Source: Actinomyces qiguomingii
GTDB lineage: Bacteria > Actinomycetota > Actinomycetes > Actinomycetales > Actinomycetaceae
NCBI RefSeq assembly: GCF_004102025.1
Contig: NZ_CP025228.1
Location: 3,596,001 to 3,660,000, forward strand
Length of the DNA stretch: 64,000 bases
Direction: 5' to 3'
The translations under genes and the position numbers were made by a program. The notes beneath the pieces were generated by a model. That model made no database searches and was not told the origin of the DNA. It saw only the letters and a list, made by a program, of their open reading frames with translations. The stretch's first letter is position 1. The number at the start of each line of letters is the position of its first letter. Shown here piece by piece: positions 1 through 7,373 of this stretch.

Positions 1-9
1 CGATTAGGG

Positions 10-36
10 TTAGCACTCTCAAGGTGAGAGTGCCAA
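10..36 (+). promoter_or_regulatory. CIRCE operator (HrcA site) upstream of hsp20
   Basis: The inverted repeat TTAGCACTC, 9-nt spacer, GAGTGCCAA matches the CIRCE consensus (TTAGCACTC-N9-GAGTGCTAA) with one mismatch in the right arm. It lies 84 bp upstream of the Hsp20 start. CIRCE is bound by the heat-shock repressor HrcA, so this gene probably belongs to the same regulon as groEL near 60 kb, which carries two such boxes. Confidence 0.88.
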
Positions 37-119
37 AATTGAGTTAGCCGGGAGCGGCGCGCACGCCCCTGACTCGGCTCTCGGAGACGCCGAGGCCGTA
101 ACCACTGGAGGTGGTTTAC

Positions 120-557
120 ATGGCAACAACATCCTTCGACCCGTTCCGCGACCTGGACCGCTGGCTGAGCGGCGGCATGGTACGCACCCCCGCGTCCGTG
201 GGCATGCCCCTGGACCTGTTCCGCCAGGGCGAGTCCTTCGTAGCCCGCATCGACCTACCCGGCGTTGACCCCGCCACGATCGACGTCGACGTCGAGGACC
301 GCACCCTGACCGTGCGCGCCGAGCGCCCGGCTCACGAGGCCGCGGACGTGCAGTGGCTCGCACACGAGCGTCCGACCGGGACCTTCGCCCGGCAGCTCAC
401 GCTCGGCCACGGGCTCGCACTGGACCGCATCTCCGCCCAGTACACCGACGGCGTGCTCACGCTCACAATTCCGGTGGCCGAGGAGGCCAAGCCGCGCAAG
501 ATCGAGGTCACGCACGCCTCGGCCAAGCACCCGGTCATCGAGGCCGAGCAGAACTGA
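120..557 (+). CDS. Small heat shock protein, Hsp20/alpha-crystallin family
   Basis: A 145-residue ATP-independent holdase that binds unfolding proteins in the cytoplasm. The alpha-crystallin domain covers roughly residues 30-135: it opens with the segment PLDLFRQGESFVARIDLPGV and contains the family motif GVLTLTIPV (about residues 110-118). A short C-terminal extension follows. The ATG at 120 is chosen because GGAGG at 107-111 sits 8 nt upstream; an in-frame GTG at 111 would overlap that site. The CIRCE box upstream implies HrcA control. A strong hairpin follows the stop codon. Confidence 0.93.
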   Translation: MATTSFDPFRDLDRWLSGGMVRTPASVGMPLDLFRQGESFVARIDLPGVDPATIDVDVEDRTLTVRAERPAHEAADVQWLAHERPTGTFARQLTLGHGLALDRISAQYTDGVLTLTIPVAEEAKPRKIEVTHASAKHPVIEAEQN

Positions 558-567
558 CGGCGGCGCC

Positions 568-605
568 GGGACGAGCCCCGCCGCCATCCCGGCCGGGCTC
601 GTCCC
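568..605. terminator. Bidirectional terminator hairpin between hsp20 and the RNA methyltransferase
   Basis: A perfect 11-bp stem (GGGACGAGCCC at 568-578, GGGCTCGTCCC at 595-605) with a 16-nt loop lies between two convergent genes. There is no clear T-run, which is common for terminators in GC-rich actinobacteria. Confidence 0.65.
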
Positions 606-648
606 AGCCCGGGCATGTCCACTTGCTCACCACCGGGCCCGTATCCGC

Positions 649-1419
649 TCAGTCGGGTGCGGGCCCGGCGTGTTGCAGAATCCACGCGTGCATGGCGACG
701 GCGGCCGCCGCGGCCACGTTGATGGAGCGGGTGGATCCGTACTGGCCGATCCGCAGTACCCGGGAGCAGCGCGCCAGCAGCGCGGGACTGATCCCCTCCC
801 CCTCGGAGCCGAACAACATCAGGCAGCGCTCCGGTAAGGCCGCCTCCTCCAGCAGCTCCGCCCGCGGGCCGTTGTCGATGCCGATGACTTCATAGCCGAC
901 GTCGTCCGCCCATTCCAGCAGCGCGTCGGGTTCAGCGTGGTGGCGCACATCCAGGTAGCGGTTGGTGACCATGGCACCGCGCTTGTTCCAGCGGCGCCGC
1001 CCGATAATGTGCACGGCCGAGACATTGAAGGCATTGGCTGTACGCACGATCGAGCCGATGTTCAGGTCCTGGGAGACGTTCTCCACGGCCACGTGCAATG
1101 CATGCGCGCGTGAAGCCAGATCCGCGCGGATCGCTTCCATGGTCCAGTAACGGTAGCGGTCTACCACGTTGCGGCGGTCACCGTCGGCCAGCAGCTCCGG
1201 GTCGTAGCGAAGGTCATCGGGCCAAGCGCCCGGTCCGCCGGGCCAGGGGCCAACCCCGACCTCGCGCGGCGCGCGCTCATTAGTCCACGCGTGCGGCTCG
1301 GGCTGCTTCTGGCGGTCGGCGGCCTCGCGGACGTCCATGATGTCCGGGATGTCCGGGATGTCCGGATCGGAGCCGAAGGCGTTACCCGCACACCGCTTAC
1401 CTCGATAACCCGACATCAT
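649..1419 (-). CDS. SpoU/TrmH-family RNA 2'-O-methyltransferase
   Basis: A 256-residue SPOUT methyltransferase that uses S-adenosylmethionine to methylate ribose in tRNA or rRNA. The three SpoU motifs are visible: an N-x-G-IVRTANAF block (about residue 118), LMLFGSEGEGIS (about 200) and GSTRSINVAAAAAVAMHAW near the C-terminus, which forms the knotted cofactor site. The N-terminal ~80 residues are a low-complexity extension with PDI repeats (SDPDIPDIPDIMD), so a later start (Met28) is possible. The ATG at 1419 has a GGGGG ribosome site just upstream. The exact RNA target cannot be deduced. Confidence 0.87.
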   Translation of the reverse strand: MMSGYRGKRCAGNAFGSDPDIPDIPDIMDVREAADRQKQPEPHAWTNERAPREVGVGPWPGGPGAWPDDLRYDPELLADGDRRNVVDRYRYWTMEAIRADLASRAHALHVAVENVSQDLNIGSIVRTANAFNVSAVHIIGRRRWNKRGAMVTNRYLDVRHHAEPDALLEWADDVGYEVIGIDNGPRAELLEEAALPERCLMLFGSEGEGISPALLARCSRVLRIGQYGSTRSINVAAAAAVAMHAWILQHAGPAPD

Positions 1420-1788
1420 CTGCCCCCTGCCAGTACGCGACGTACGACCACCTCCACGATCGCACCTGCGGTAGCTTAATGGGCTCCTCCAGTTTCAAGG
1501 GCGTCGAGTTCGGTCGATATAACCGTCGAGTTCGGTCGATATAACCGTCGAGTTCGGTTGGTAGGGCCGCCAGCACACCACGAGCAGGCAGCGCATCCAG
1601 TCACCGACCAGGCCAACTTACCGACCGACATCGAGATCCCCACACCCGCGACCATCCACCCCTACACCCTTAAACCGGCTGAGCCCGAAAAGTGCCTGAC
1701 GATCGCCGACTCGCAGCTCACGAACGCCTGCTGGCCCGCTTATGCGAAGACAGTCTGCTGCGTCGGCGGCTAATTCGGGTCGGAGGCG
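1420..1788. other. Intergenic region with dispersed repeats
   Basis: There is no convincing gene. It holds three tandem 22-bp repeat units (1503-1560) and a copy of the conserved block at 1662-1685 (CTACACCCTTAAACCGGCTGAGCCC-like) that recurs at 2549-2570, 23725-23747, 50033-50056 and 50526-50549. The short open frame at 1558-1773 has no homology features and overlaps the repeats. Confidence 0.7.
1503..1560 (-). repeat. CCGAG-type 22-bp repeat, three tandem units
   Basis: Two complete units with 22-bp period (1503-1524 and 1525-1546) and one partial unit (1547-1560), each with the core GTCGAGTTCGGTCGATAT. This is the same family as the units near 31.1, 39.3, 47.5, 60.2 and 61.6 kb. Confidence 0.9.
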
Positions 1789-2370
1789 TCAGTCAAGTCC
1801 CAGGTCTGCAAGTCCGAGAGCAGCGTAGTAGGGCAGGCCGGCAGCCTCAATGCGCTCACGTGCCCCGGTGGCTCGGTCTACGATCACGGCGACGGCGAGA
1901 ACCTTGGCACCCGCCTCACGCAAGGCTGCGACGGCCTCCAGGGGGGAGCCGCCGGTGGTGGAGGTGTCCTCCAGGACGACGACGTTGCGGCCGACGACGT
2001 CGGGGCCCTCGATCCGGCGCTTCATGCCGTGATCTTTGGCGGCCTTGCGCACTACGAACGCGTCCAAGTCCAGTCCGCGGGAGGCGGCGGCATGCAGCAT
2101 GGCGGTGGCCACCGGGTCGGCGCCCATGGTCAGCCCGCCGACGGCGTCGACGTCCTCGGTGCCAAGCCCGGCCTCCTCAAGCATGTCAAGCATGACGTGT
2201 CCGATGAGGGGGGCAGCCTCGTGGTGCAGGGTGGCGCGGCGCATGTCCACGTAGAAGTCGGACTCCATTCCGGAGGCGAGAGTGACTTTTCCGCGCACGA
2301 CGGCGAGTTCGCGGATCAGTTCGGACAGGCGGGCGCGGTGGGAGTCGTTGGCAATCACATCGGTACTCAC
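1789..2370 (-). CDS. pyrE: Orotate phosphoribosyltransferase
   Basis: Converts orotate and PRPP to orotidine 5'-monophosphate in de novo pyrimidine synthesis (cytoplasmic, 193 residues, normal length). The PRPP-binding loop is clear: VVVLEDTSTTGGSPLEA at about residues 131-147. An upstream GKVTLASGMESDFYVDMR segment matches the family's substrate-binding strand. The start is GTG with no strong ribosome site. A perfect 12-bp palindrome (CTGTCCGGACAG, 2418-2429) lies about 50 bp upstream and could be an operator. The gene stands alone, apart from other pyr genes. Confidence 0.93.
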   Translation of the reverse strand: MSTDVIANDSHRARLSELIRELAVVRGKVTLASGMESDFYVDMRRATLHHEAAPLIGHVMLDMLEEAGLGTEDVDAVGGLTMGADPVATAMLHAAASRGLDLDAFVVRKAAKDHGMKRRIEGPDVVGRNVVVLEDTSTTGGSPLEAVAALREAGAKVLAVAVIVDRATGARERIEAAGLPYYAALGLADLGLD

Positions 2371-2577
2371 GCCGCAAAGGCTAACCCGGCTCTTTGGGTT
2401 TAGGGGTTTGGTGGCTGCTGTCCGGACAGTGGTTTGGGGTTCGCGGTCGGGCCGATGAGTTCGTTATCTAACAGGAGAGATCGTCGTCGGCCCGGGGGCT
2501 CCGCCGTGGCCGCCGGCCGGGTCGGCGCAGCAGCGAACACCCCCAACCACAGCCCCAAAACGGAAGAGCTATGCACC

Positions 2578-2618
2578 TTCAACCGATCTCGGTGGTGATT
2601 TCAACCGATCTCGGTGAG
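2578..2618 (-). repeat. Variant CCGAG repeat, two units, covering the resA stop codon
   Basis: Two copies of TTCAACCGATCTCGGTG with 22-bp period (units start at 2578 and 2600). Read on the minus strand, the second unit encodes the last residues (TEIG) and the TGA stop of the thioredoxin-like gene. Core CCGAGATCGG resembles the CCGAGTTCGG core of the main family. Confidence 0.8.
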
Positions 2619-3299
2619 GGCGCGCAGGGACTCCTCCATCTGTGCAGGGGTCAACAGGCCCACATGCACCTGCTGCACCACTCCGTCAGCACCAATGAAG
2701 AAGTGCGAGGGCACCCCCATGATCCCGTAGGCGGCGGAGATCGCCTGGCTGCGGTCGGGCACCTGCGTGAACTCATTTCCCACGCGCTCGGAGTAGGCGC
2801 TAACCGCGGCGGCATCCTCCCCCACGTAAACCACGATCACCTCCACGTCATCCCCGTACTCGGCGGCCGCCGCCTGCACGTCCGGCATCTCGGTCCGGCA
2901 GCCCGTGCACCAGGTGGCCACGAACATCAGCCACACCGGCCGCCCCTCCATGGCCTGCGGGTCAAGCACCACCTCCTGGGAGCCGAGGTCGGTGGCCGTG
3001 AAAGCCGGGGGCGTCTGCCCCGCCACCGGCGCACTGCCCGCCCCCTCCACATCCACCTCGGTGACCACGGCGATCTCCGCCTGGGCCGGACCGGCGTCGT
3101 CGGGCTTGACCGCCCACCAGGCGGCGATGGCTATGGCGAAGGCCGCCACTATCACCACGGCCACCTGCCCGAAGTGGGAGCCGCGGATGCCGGCGCGCCA
3201 GGCGGGCTCATCGGGTTCGTCGGCCCGAGTGGCCGGGTCGGCAGAGTCGAGCAGGTCGCCGTCGTCGGCGGGGATGTCTTCCGACACTTCGTCACGCAT
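2601..3299 (-). CDS. resA: Membrane-anchored thioredoxin-like protein (ResA/CcmG type)
   Basis: A 232-residue extracytoplasmic thiol-disulfide oxidoreductase expected to reduce apocytochrome c cysteines before heme attachment. It has an acidic cytoplasmic N-terminus, one membrane segment at about residues 45-65, then a TlpA/AhpC-type thioredoxin fold with active site WCTGC (about residues 130-134) and the cis-proline region GIMGVPSHFF. It is the last gene of the nitrite-reductase/cytochrome-maturation operon and overlaps ccsB by 8 bp. Its last codons and stop lie inside a dispersed repeat, so the natural C-terminus may have been replaced. The symbol follows system II naming. Confidence 0.87.
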   Translation of the reverse strand: MRDEVSEDIPADDGDLLDSADPATRADEPDEPAWRAGIRGSHFGQVAVVIVAAFAIAIAAWWAVKPDDAGPAQAEIAVVTEVDVEGAGSAPVAGQTPPAFTATDLGSQEVVLDPQAMEGRPVWLMFVATWCTGCRTEMPDVQAAAAEYGDDVEVIVVYVGEDAAAVSAYSERVGNEFTQVPDRSQAISAAYGIMGVPSHFFIGADGVVQQVHVGLLTPAQMEESLRALTEIG

Positions 3300-4215
3300 A
3301 GGAGTGCAGCCCTCCGAAGAACAGGTTGCCCAGGTAGGTGAATAGCACGGCGGCGAAACCCAGGATAAGCAACCAGGCGGAGCGATTGCCCCGCCAGCCC
3401 CGGGTCACGCGGGCGTGCAGGTAGGCGCCGTAGATCAGCCAGGTGACCAGGGCCGCCGTCTCCTTGGGATCCCACCCCCAGTAACGTCCCCAAGCAACAT
3501 TCCCCCACAGCGCCCCCAGGATCAGCATCAGCGTAAGCATGGGGAAGGTGACCACGGTGGCGCGGTAGGCCAGGTCATCGAGCACCTCCTGGCGGGGCCA
3601 TCCCCGCCAGCGCACATGGGGGGCCAGCAGGTACATGATCGCGGCGGCGAAAGAGACCACCGCGGCCCCGTACCCGAGCGACGCGGTGAACACGTGCAGG
3701 GTCAGCAGCGGGGAATTCTGCAGTGCTGGCATCAGCGGGCTGGGCTGGTAGGACAGGGTGGAGGCGTAGATGAGCATCGCCAGGATCACCGGCAGCACGA
3801 TGATTGACACCGTACGCACCCGGTAGCGCCACTCGAAGACTACCTGCGCCAGCATCATCCCCCAGGCGAAGCAGATGGCGAACTCGTAGTGGTTGGAGAA
3901 GGGTGGGTGCCCGGTGGCGATGGTTCGGGCTATCAGCGATCCCGTGAGCAGCAGCAGGCCCAGCTGGGTGGACTTGGCGGCCCACCAGGTGATGGTGAAG
4001 CGCTTGATCGGGGCCCGCTGGACACCGCCGGTCACCTCCACGGTGCGCTCACCCGCGCCGGTGTCGACGACGATGCTCGCACCCGTCCCTTCCGTCGGAG
4101 CCGTGACGGCGGCCCGAGACATGCGGGCTGCGAAGAACGCACCCAGGTAGGCGATGGTGGATACCACCACCAGGGCGGTGGTGATCAGCAGCAGGGCCTG
4201 GGAGTACTCAAGCAT
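3292..4215 (-). CDS. ccsB: Cytochrome c biogenesis protein CcsB (ResC)
   Basis: A 307-residue polytopic membrane protein and one half of the system II heme-ligation complex, which moves heme across the membrane and joins it to CXXCH cysteines together with ResB. The heme-handling WWD signature WGRYWGWDPKETAALVTW is near residues 248-265, with about eight membrane segments. External-histidine candidates include HYEF (about residue 108) and LHVF (about 173). It starts at ATG 4215 after AAAGGA and overlaps resB by 8 bp, implying translational coupling. Confidence 0.93.
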   Translation of the reverse strand: MLEYSQALLLITTALVVVSTIAYLGAFFAARMSRAAVTAPTEGTGASIVVDTGAGERTVEVTGGVQRAPIKRFTITWWAAKSTQLGLLLLTGSLIARTIATGHPPFSNHYEFAICFAWGMMLAQVVFEWRYRVRTVSIIVLPVILAMLIYASTLSYQPSPLMPALQNSPLLTLHVFTASLGYGAAVVSFAAAIMYLLAPHVRWRGWPRQEVLDDLAYRATVVTFPMLTLMLILGALWGNVAWGRYWGWDPKETAALVTWLIYGAYLHARVTRGWRGNRSAWLLILGFAAVLFTYLGNLFFGGLHSYA

Positions 4216-5728
4216 CGGCGGCGGTCCTTTCTGCGTGCCGGGTCATTCGTCCGCTCAGGCGGACGGCCATGTCGGTGAAGAATTCGCTGAATCCGAAGTC
4301 GCGGCGGTCGGGCGAGGCCATCTGCACCAGGGCGCCGTCGTCGACCTCGGTGACCCGCACCCAGATGCGCCGGTGCCGGAAGAACATGGTCATGCAAATG
4401 CCGATCACCAGCAGGCCAAATCCGACCCACACAATCAGGGTGCCGGGGTCGCGTCGCACAATCATCCCGGTGAACTGCTGCTCACGCTCGAAGGTGAGAG
4501 TGTAGGCACCCACCACACTGGGTGCACCCTGATCCAGAATGGCCTCGGCACTGGGTGTGGTGGCGTCACCCTGGTACAGCTCGACGCGCACCTGGCCCGG
4601 CTCGATACCGGTGCCGACCTGCCCTGAGGCCGCTTCCACCACGTACATGACCGTGCCGTCCGGCAGGGTGGTGTGCCCATAGTTGAAAATCTTGTCCGCG
4701 GTGGTCCACTCCAGGGCGACGCCGTCATGGAGGACCTGCGCGCCGGAGGCGTCGACCACCCGCATGACGGCGGATACCCCGAAGTAGGACTGGTGGAACA
4801 TCACGCCCTGGTAGCTCAGCGGCGTGTTGACGCGTACCTGTTGCGAGGCGACCTCGCGGCCGGCGTCCAGCAGGGTCAGGTCGGCTACATAATCCTTCGG
4901 CGAGCCGTCCTCGTAATAGATGTCTTGAAAGCTGTTGGCCTGCGCTGTCAGCGCGGTGCCGTGACCAACGTCCTTGGGATGGCCCACCGTCAGCGTGAAC
5001 TGCTGGTCACGGAATCCGGTCAGGGAGGAGACCACGAAGCCGGCCATGACCACCACGAAGGCGACGTGGGCGAAGACCGTGCCGAAGGGCGCCCAGTAGT
5101 TGCGGTCCAGGTAGGCGTTGTGCCCGGGGCCGCGCTCATCCACGATCACCCGCAGGCGGTGCCGGCGCGCATCGGCACACACGATTTCGAAGGCGTCGGC
5201 GGCGCTGACCGGCGCCGTGAAGTGGGAGCGCAGCCGGGCCCGGTCGAAGAAGCGGGCGGTCACCCGCGTACGCGGGTGCCGGGCAGCGCGCCAAATGACC
5301 GGCAGGCGGTGCACCGTGCAGGCAAGGATCGAGGCGGCCAGCAGCCCCATCACCACCAGGAACGGCACCGAGGTGAACATGGTGAAGGCCCCGAGCGTGT
5401 GCAAAATGCCGGTCCAGCCCCCGAACACCGGACGCACCTGCTCCAGCCACTGCTCGGCAGCCTGCGGATCCACCCGGGCGGAATCCGGCATCTGCGGGAA
5501 GATCGCTCCCAGCAGGCCCAGCAGGCCAGCCAGCAGGATCAACACCAGTCCCACGGTCTTGTTGTAGAAGAACGCATAGATCTGCTTGAGCATCTGGCCC
5601 GGGGAAAGCGCGGCCTGATCATCCAGGCCGTCCACTGCCCCGGAGCCGCGCGAGGCCGTGGCCGTCCCCGTCCGCCCCGCGGCGGGGGGCTGTGCGGATC
5701 CGGCCGACTGCGTGTCGGTCTGTTTCAC
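4208..5728 (-). CDS. resB: Cytochrome c biogenesis protein ResB (Ccs1)
   Basis: A 506-residue partner of CcsB in system II cytochrome c maturation. After a low-complexity N-terminus there are three membrane segments (about residues 60-80, 115-140 and 215-240), a large extracytoplasmic domain and a last membrane segment near 430-455, which is the normal ResB layout. The motif FHQSYFGVSAVMRV lies in the outer domain. The start is GTG at 5728 with GGAGG eight bases upstream. It sits 13 bp after ccdA, in the same operon as its likely substrate proteins NrfA and NrfH. Confidence 0.91.
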   Translation of the reverse strand: MKQTDTQSAGSAQPPAAGRTGTATASRGSGAVDGLDDQAALSPGQMLKQIYAFFYNKTVGLVLILLAGLLGLLGAIFPQMPDSARVDPQAAEQWLEQVRPVFGGWTGILHTLGAFTMFTSVPFLVVMGLLAASILACTVHRLPVIWRAARHPRTRVTARFFDRARLRSHFTAPVSAADAFEIVCADARRHRLRVIVDERGPGHNAYLDRNYWAPFGTVFAHVAFVVVMAGFVVSSLTGFRDQQFTLTVGHPKDVGHGTALTAQANSFQDIYYEDGSPKDYVADLTLLDAGREVASQQVRVNTPLSYQGVMFHQSYFGVSAVMRVVDASGAQVLHDGVALEWTTADKIFNYGHTTLPDGTVMYVVEAASGQVGTGIEPGQVRVELYQGDATTPSAEAILDQGAPSVVGAYTLTFEREQQFTGMIVRRDPGTLIVWVGFGLLVIGICMTMFFRHRRIWVRVTEVDDGALVQMASPDRRDFGFSEFFTDMAVRLSGRMTRHAERTAADA

Positions 5729-5741
5729 CTTCGATGCCTCC

Positions 5742-6434
5742 TTAAAGCCCCAGGGCGGGGATCAGGGCGGACAGTCTTCCCAGCATGCCACTGACCATAA
5801 GCAGTCCGACGACGACGAGCATGCCCCCACTGACCAGGGACACGCCCACATGGTGGCGACGGAACCAGTTGAACCTCTGCGTCACCTGTGCCGAGCCCAG
5901 GGCGACCGCGACTACCGGGATTCCCAAACCCAGGCAGTAGGCAACCATGAGGGCCACGCCGGACCACGCCGTCGGGCTCGCCGTGGCCAATGCGAGGATA
6001 CCGCCCAGGATTGGGCCGATGCACGGGGTCCAGCCCGCCCCGAAGGCAACTCCCATCAGGGCGGCGCGCAACGGGGACCCGGCTACCTGCGCGGGGCCAG
6101 CCGCGCGCACCAGGGTGTCGAAGGCGCGCAGCGTCAGTATGCCCGCCACGTGCAGCCCCATCAGCACCAGCACCGCCCCGCCCGCCATGCGCGCGTAAAC
6201 CACGTAGGGTCCCAGCGAGCGCCCGAGCAGTCCGAGTGAGGCCCACAGGGCGATGAAGACCGCGGAGAATCCGGTCACGAAGCTCACCGAGTTGGCCAGG
6301 GCGGTGCGGCGGCGCACCGGTCCCGCATCGGCTCCCACCAGCTGCCCCACGAAGGCGGGCACGATCGGCAGGAAACAGGGCGAGGCGAAGGAGACCAGGC
6401 CCGCCAGCAGGGCAACCGGAAGGGTCAGCTCCAC
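5742..6434 (-). CDS. ccdA: Cytochrome c biogenesis protein CcdA (DsbD-like membrane domain)
   Basis: Carries reducing equivalents from cytoplasmic thioredoxin across the membrane to the ResA-like protein. It has six membrane segments with the two conserved cysteines in FASPCFLPIVPAF and GWTPCIGPILGG. The frame is open further upstream, but that segment overlaps the preceding gene. The GTG at 6434 (starting VELTLPVALLAG) begins 4 bp after the upstream stop and gives 230 residues, the usual CcdA length. A GTG 15 bp earlier is the alternative. It is co-transcribed with resB, ccsB and resA. Confidence 0.91.
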   Translation of the reverse strand: MELTLPVALLAGLVSFASPCFLPIVPAFVGQLVGADAGPVRRRTALANSVSFVTGFSAVFIALWASLGLLGRSLGPYVVYARMAGGAVLVLMGLHVAGILTLRAFDTLVRAAGPAQVAGSPLRAALMGVAFGAGWTPCIGPILGGILALATASPTAWSGVALMVAYCLGLGIPVVAVALGSAQVTQRFNWFRRHHVGVSLVSGGMLVVVGLLMVSGMLGRLSALIPALGL

Positions 6435-6438
6435 GATC

Positions 6439-7356
6439 TCACCCCGCACTCGGCGTCGCGGTGGCCGATCCCATGGTGCCGACATGCTCCCGTACTTCGG
6501 TGGCCATCGCCGAATCAGGGGCGAGCTGGAGCACCTTCTCCCAGCATTCATTAGCCCGTTCGGTGTCGGGAGGGGTGCGCGCCATGTACAGGAAACCGAG
6601 GTTGTACCAGGGCTCGGCCGCCTGCGGGGCGAGTTCGGAGGCGCGCAACCAGTGCGTCTCCGCCTGCTCGTACTGATTGGACTGGTATTCGACGACGCCT
6701 ATGGCCAGCAGGGCGGCCAGGTTGTCGGGGTCGACGTCAAGGATCTGTTGCAGCCAGATGGCGGCCTTCTGGTACAGGGCCGCCCTGAGGTACATGACGC
6801 CCAATTCCTGCCGGGACTCCAAGTCCTCCGGGTCCGCCTCGGCCTGCGCCAGGAGCTCCGCCTCCCGTTCGGGATCCACCGGCTCCGCCTGGTCCAGCGC
6901 GGCGATCTCGCTGGCGGACATGGTGGCGGAGATCGAGGGATGCCCCGAGGGCAGGACCATACCCACCGAGGCATTGTCCTGGCCCGCCTGCCGAACAATC
7001 ACGACCACCGCGGCGGCCAGCAACGCCACCAGGATCAGGTTCAGGCGCGACACCCCGGTGCGACGTTCCAAAGTGGAGGAGGCGCGATCGCGTCCGCGCC
7101 GGCCGGTGGCGGCAGGCGGGGCGTCAATCTCCTCATCCTCGGCGAGAACATCCTCCACATCGGCCTCGTCCTCGGTGTCGGCCGGGACCTCGTCGTCGCC
7201 CGGATCGCCGTCCTCACCGAGGCCGGCCAGCTGCTCGGCCGCCCATTCCTTCAGCCCCTCCGGGGCTTGGGCGAGGAAGGCGGCCAGCTCTTCCCGATCT
7301 GGTCCGCCGGCACCCTGACTCGCCGAATGCCCGTTACTCACCCGCGCTTGCCCCAT
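6439..7356 (-). CDS. Membrane-anchored TPR protein (NrfG/CcmI-like)
   Basis: A 305-residue protein with an acidic cytoplasmic N-terminal ~100 residues, one membrane segment (about residues 128-148) and an extracytoplasmic C-terminal part with at least three tetratricopeptide repeats (segments LGVMYLRAALYQKAAIWLQQ, IGVVEYQSNQYEQAETHWLR and LGFLYMARTPPDTERANECW). Its position between nrfA and ccdA suggests a role like NrfG or CcmI in presenting apo-NrfA to the heme-ligation machinery. That role is inferred from context, not from specific residues. Confidence 0.8.
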   Translation of the reverse strand: MGQARVSNGHSASQGAGGPDREELAAFLAQAPEGLKEWAAEQLAGLGEDGDPGDDEVPADTEDEADVEDVLAEDEEIDAPPAATGRRGRDRASSTLERRTGVSRLNLILVALLAAAVVVIVRQAGQDNASVGMVLPSGHPSISATMSASEIAALDQAEPVDPEREAELLAQAEADPEDLESRQELGVMYLRAALYQKAAIWLQQILDVDPDNLAALLAIGVVEYQSNQYEQAETHWLRASELAPQAAEPWYNLGFLYMARTPPDTERANECWEKVLQLAPDSAMATEVREHVGTMGSATATPSAG

Positions 7357-7373
7357 ACCGTGCAGGCGCCCCG

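Noticed and set aside
1558..1773. 71-codon plus-strand frame between pyrE and the methyltransferase gene
   Set aside because: Begins inside a repeat, contains the dispersed conserved block, and has no protein-like features.
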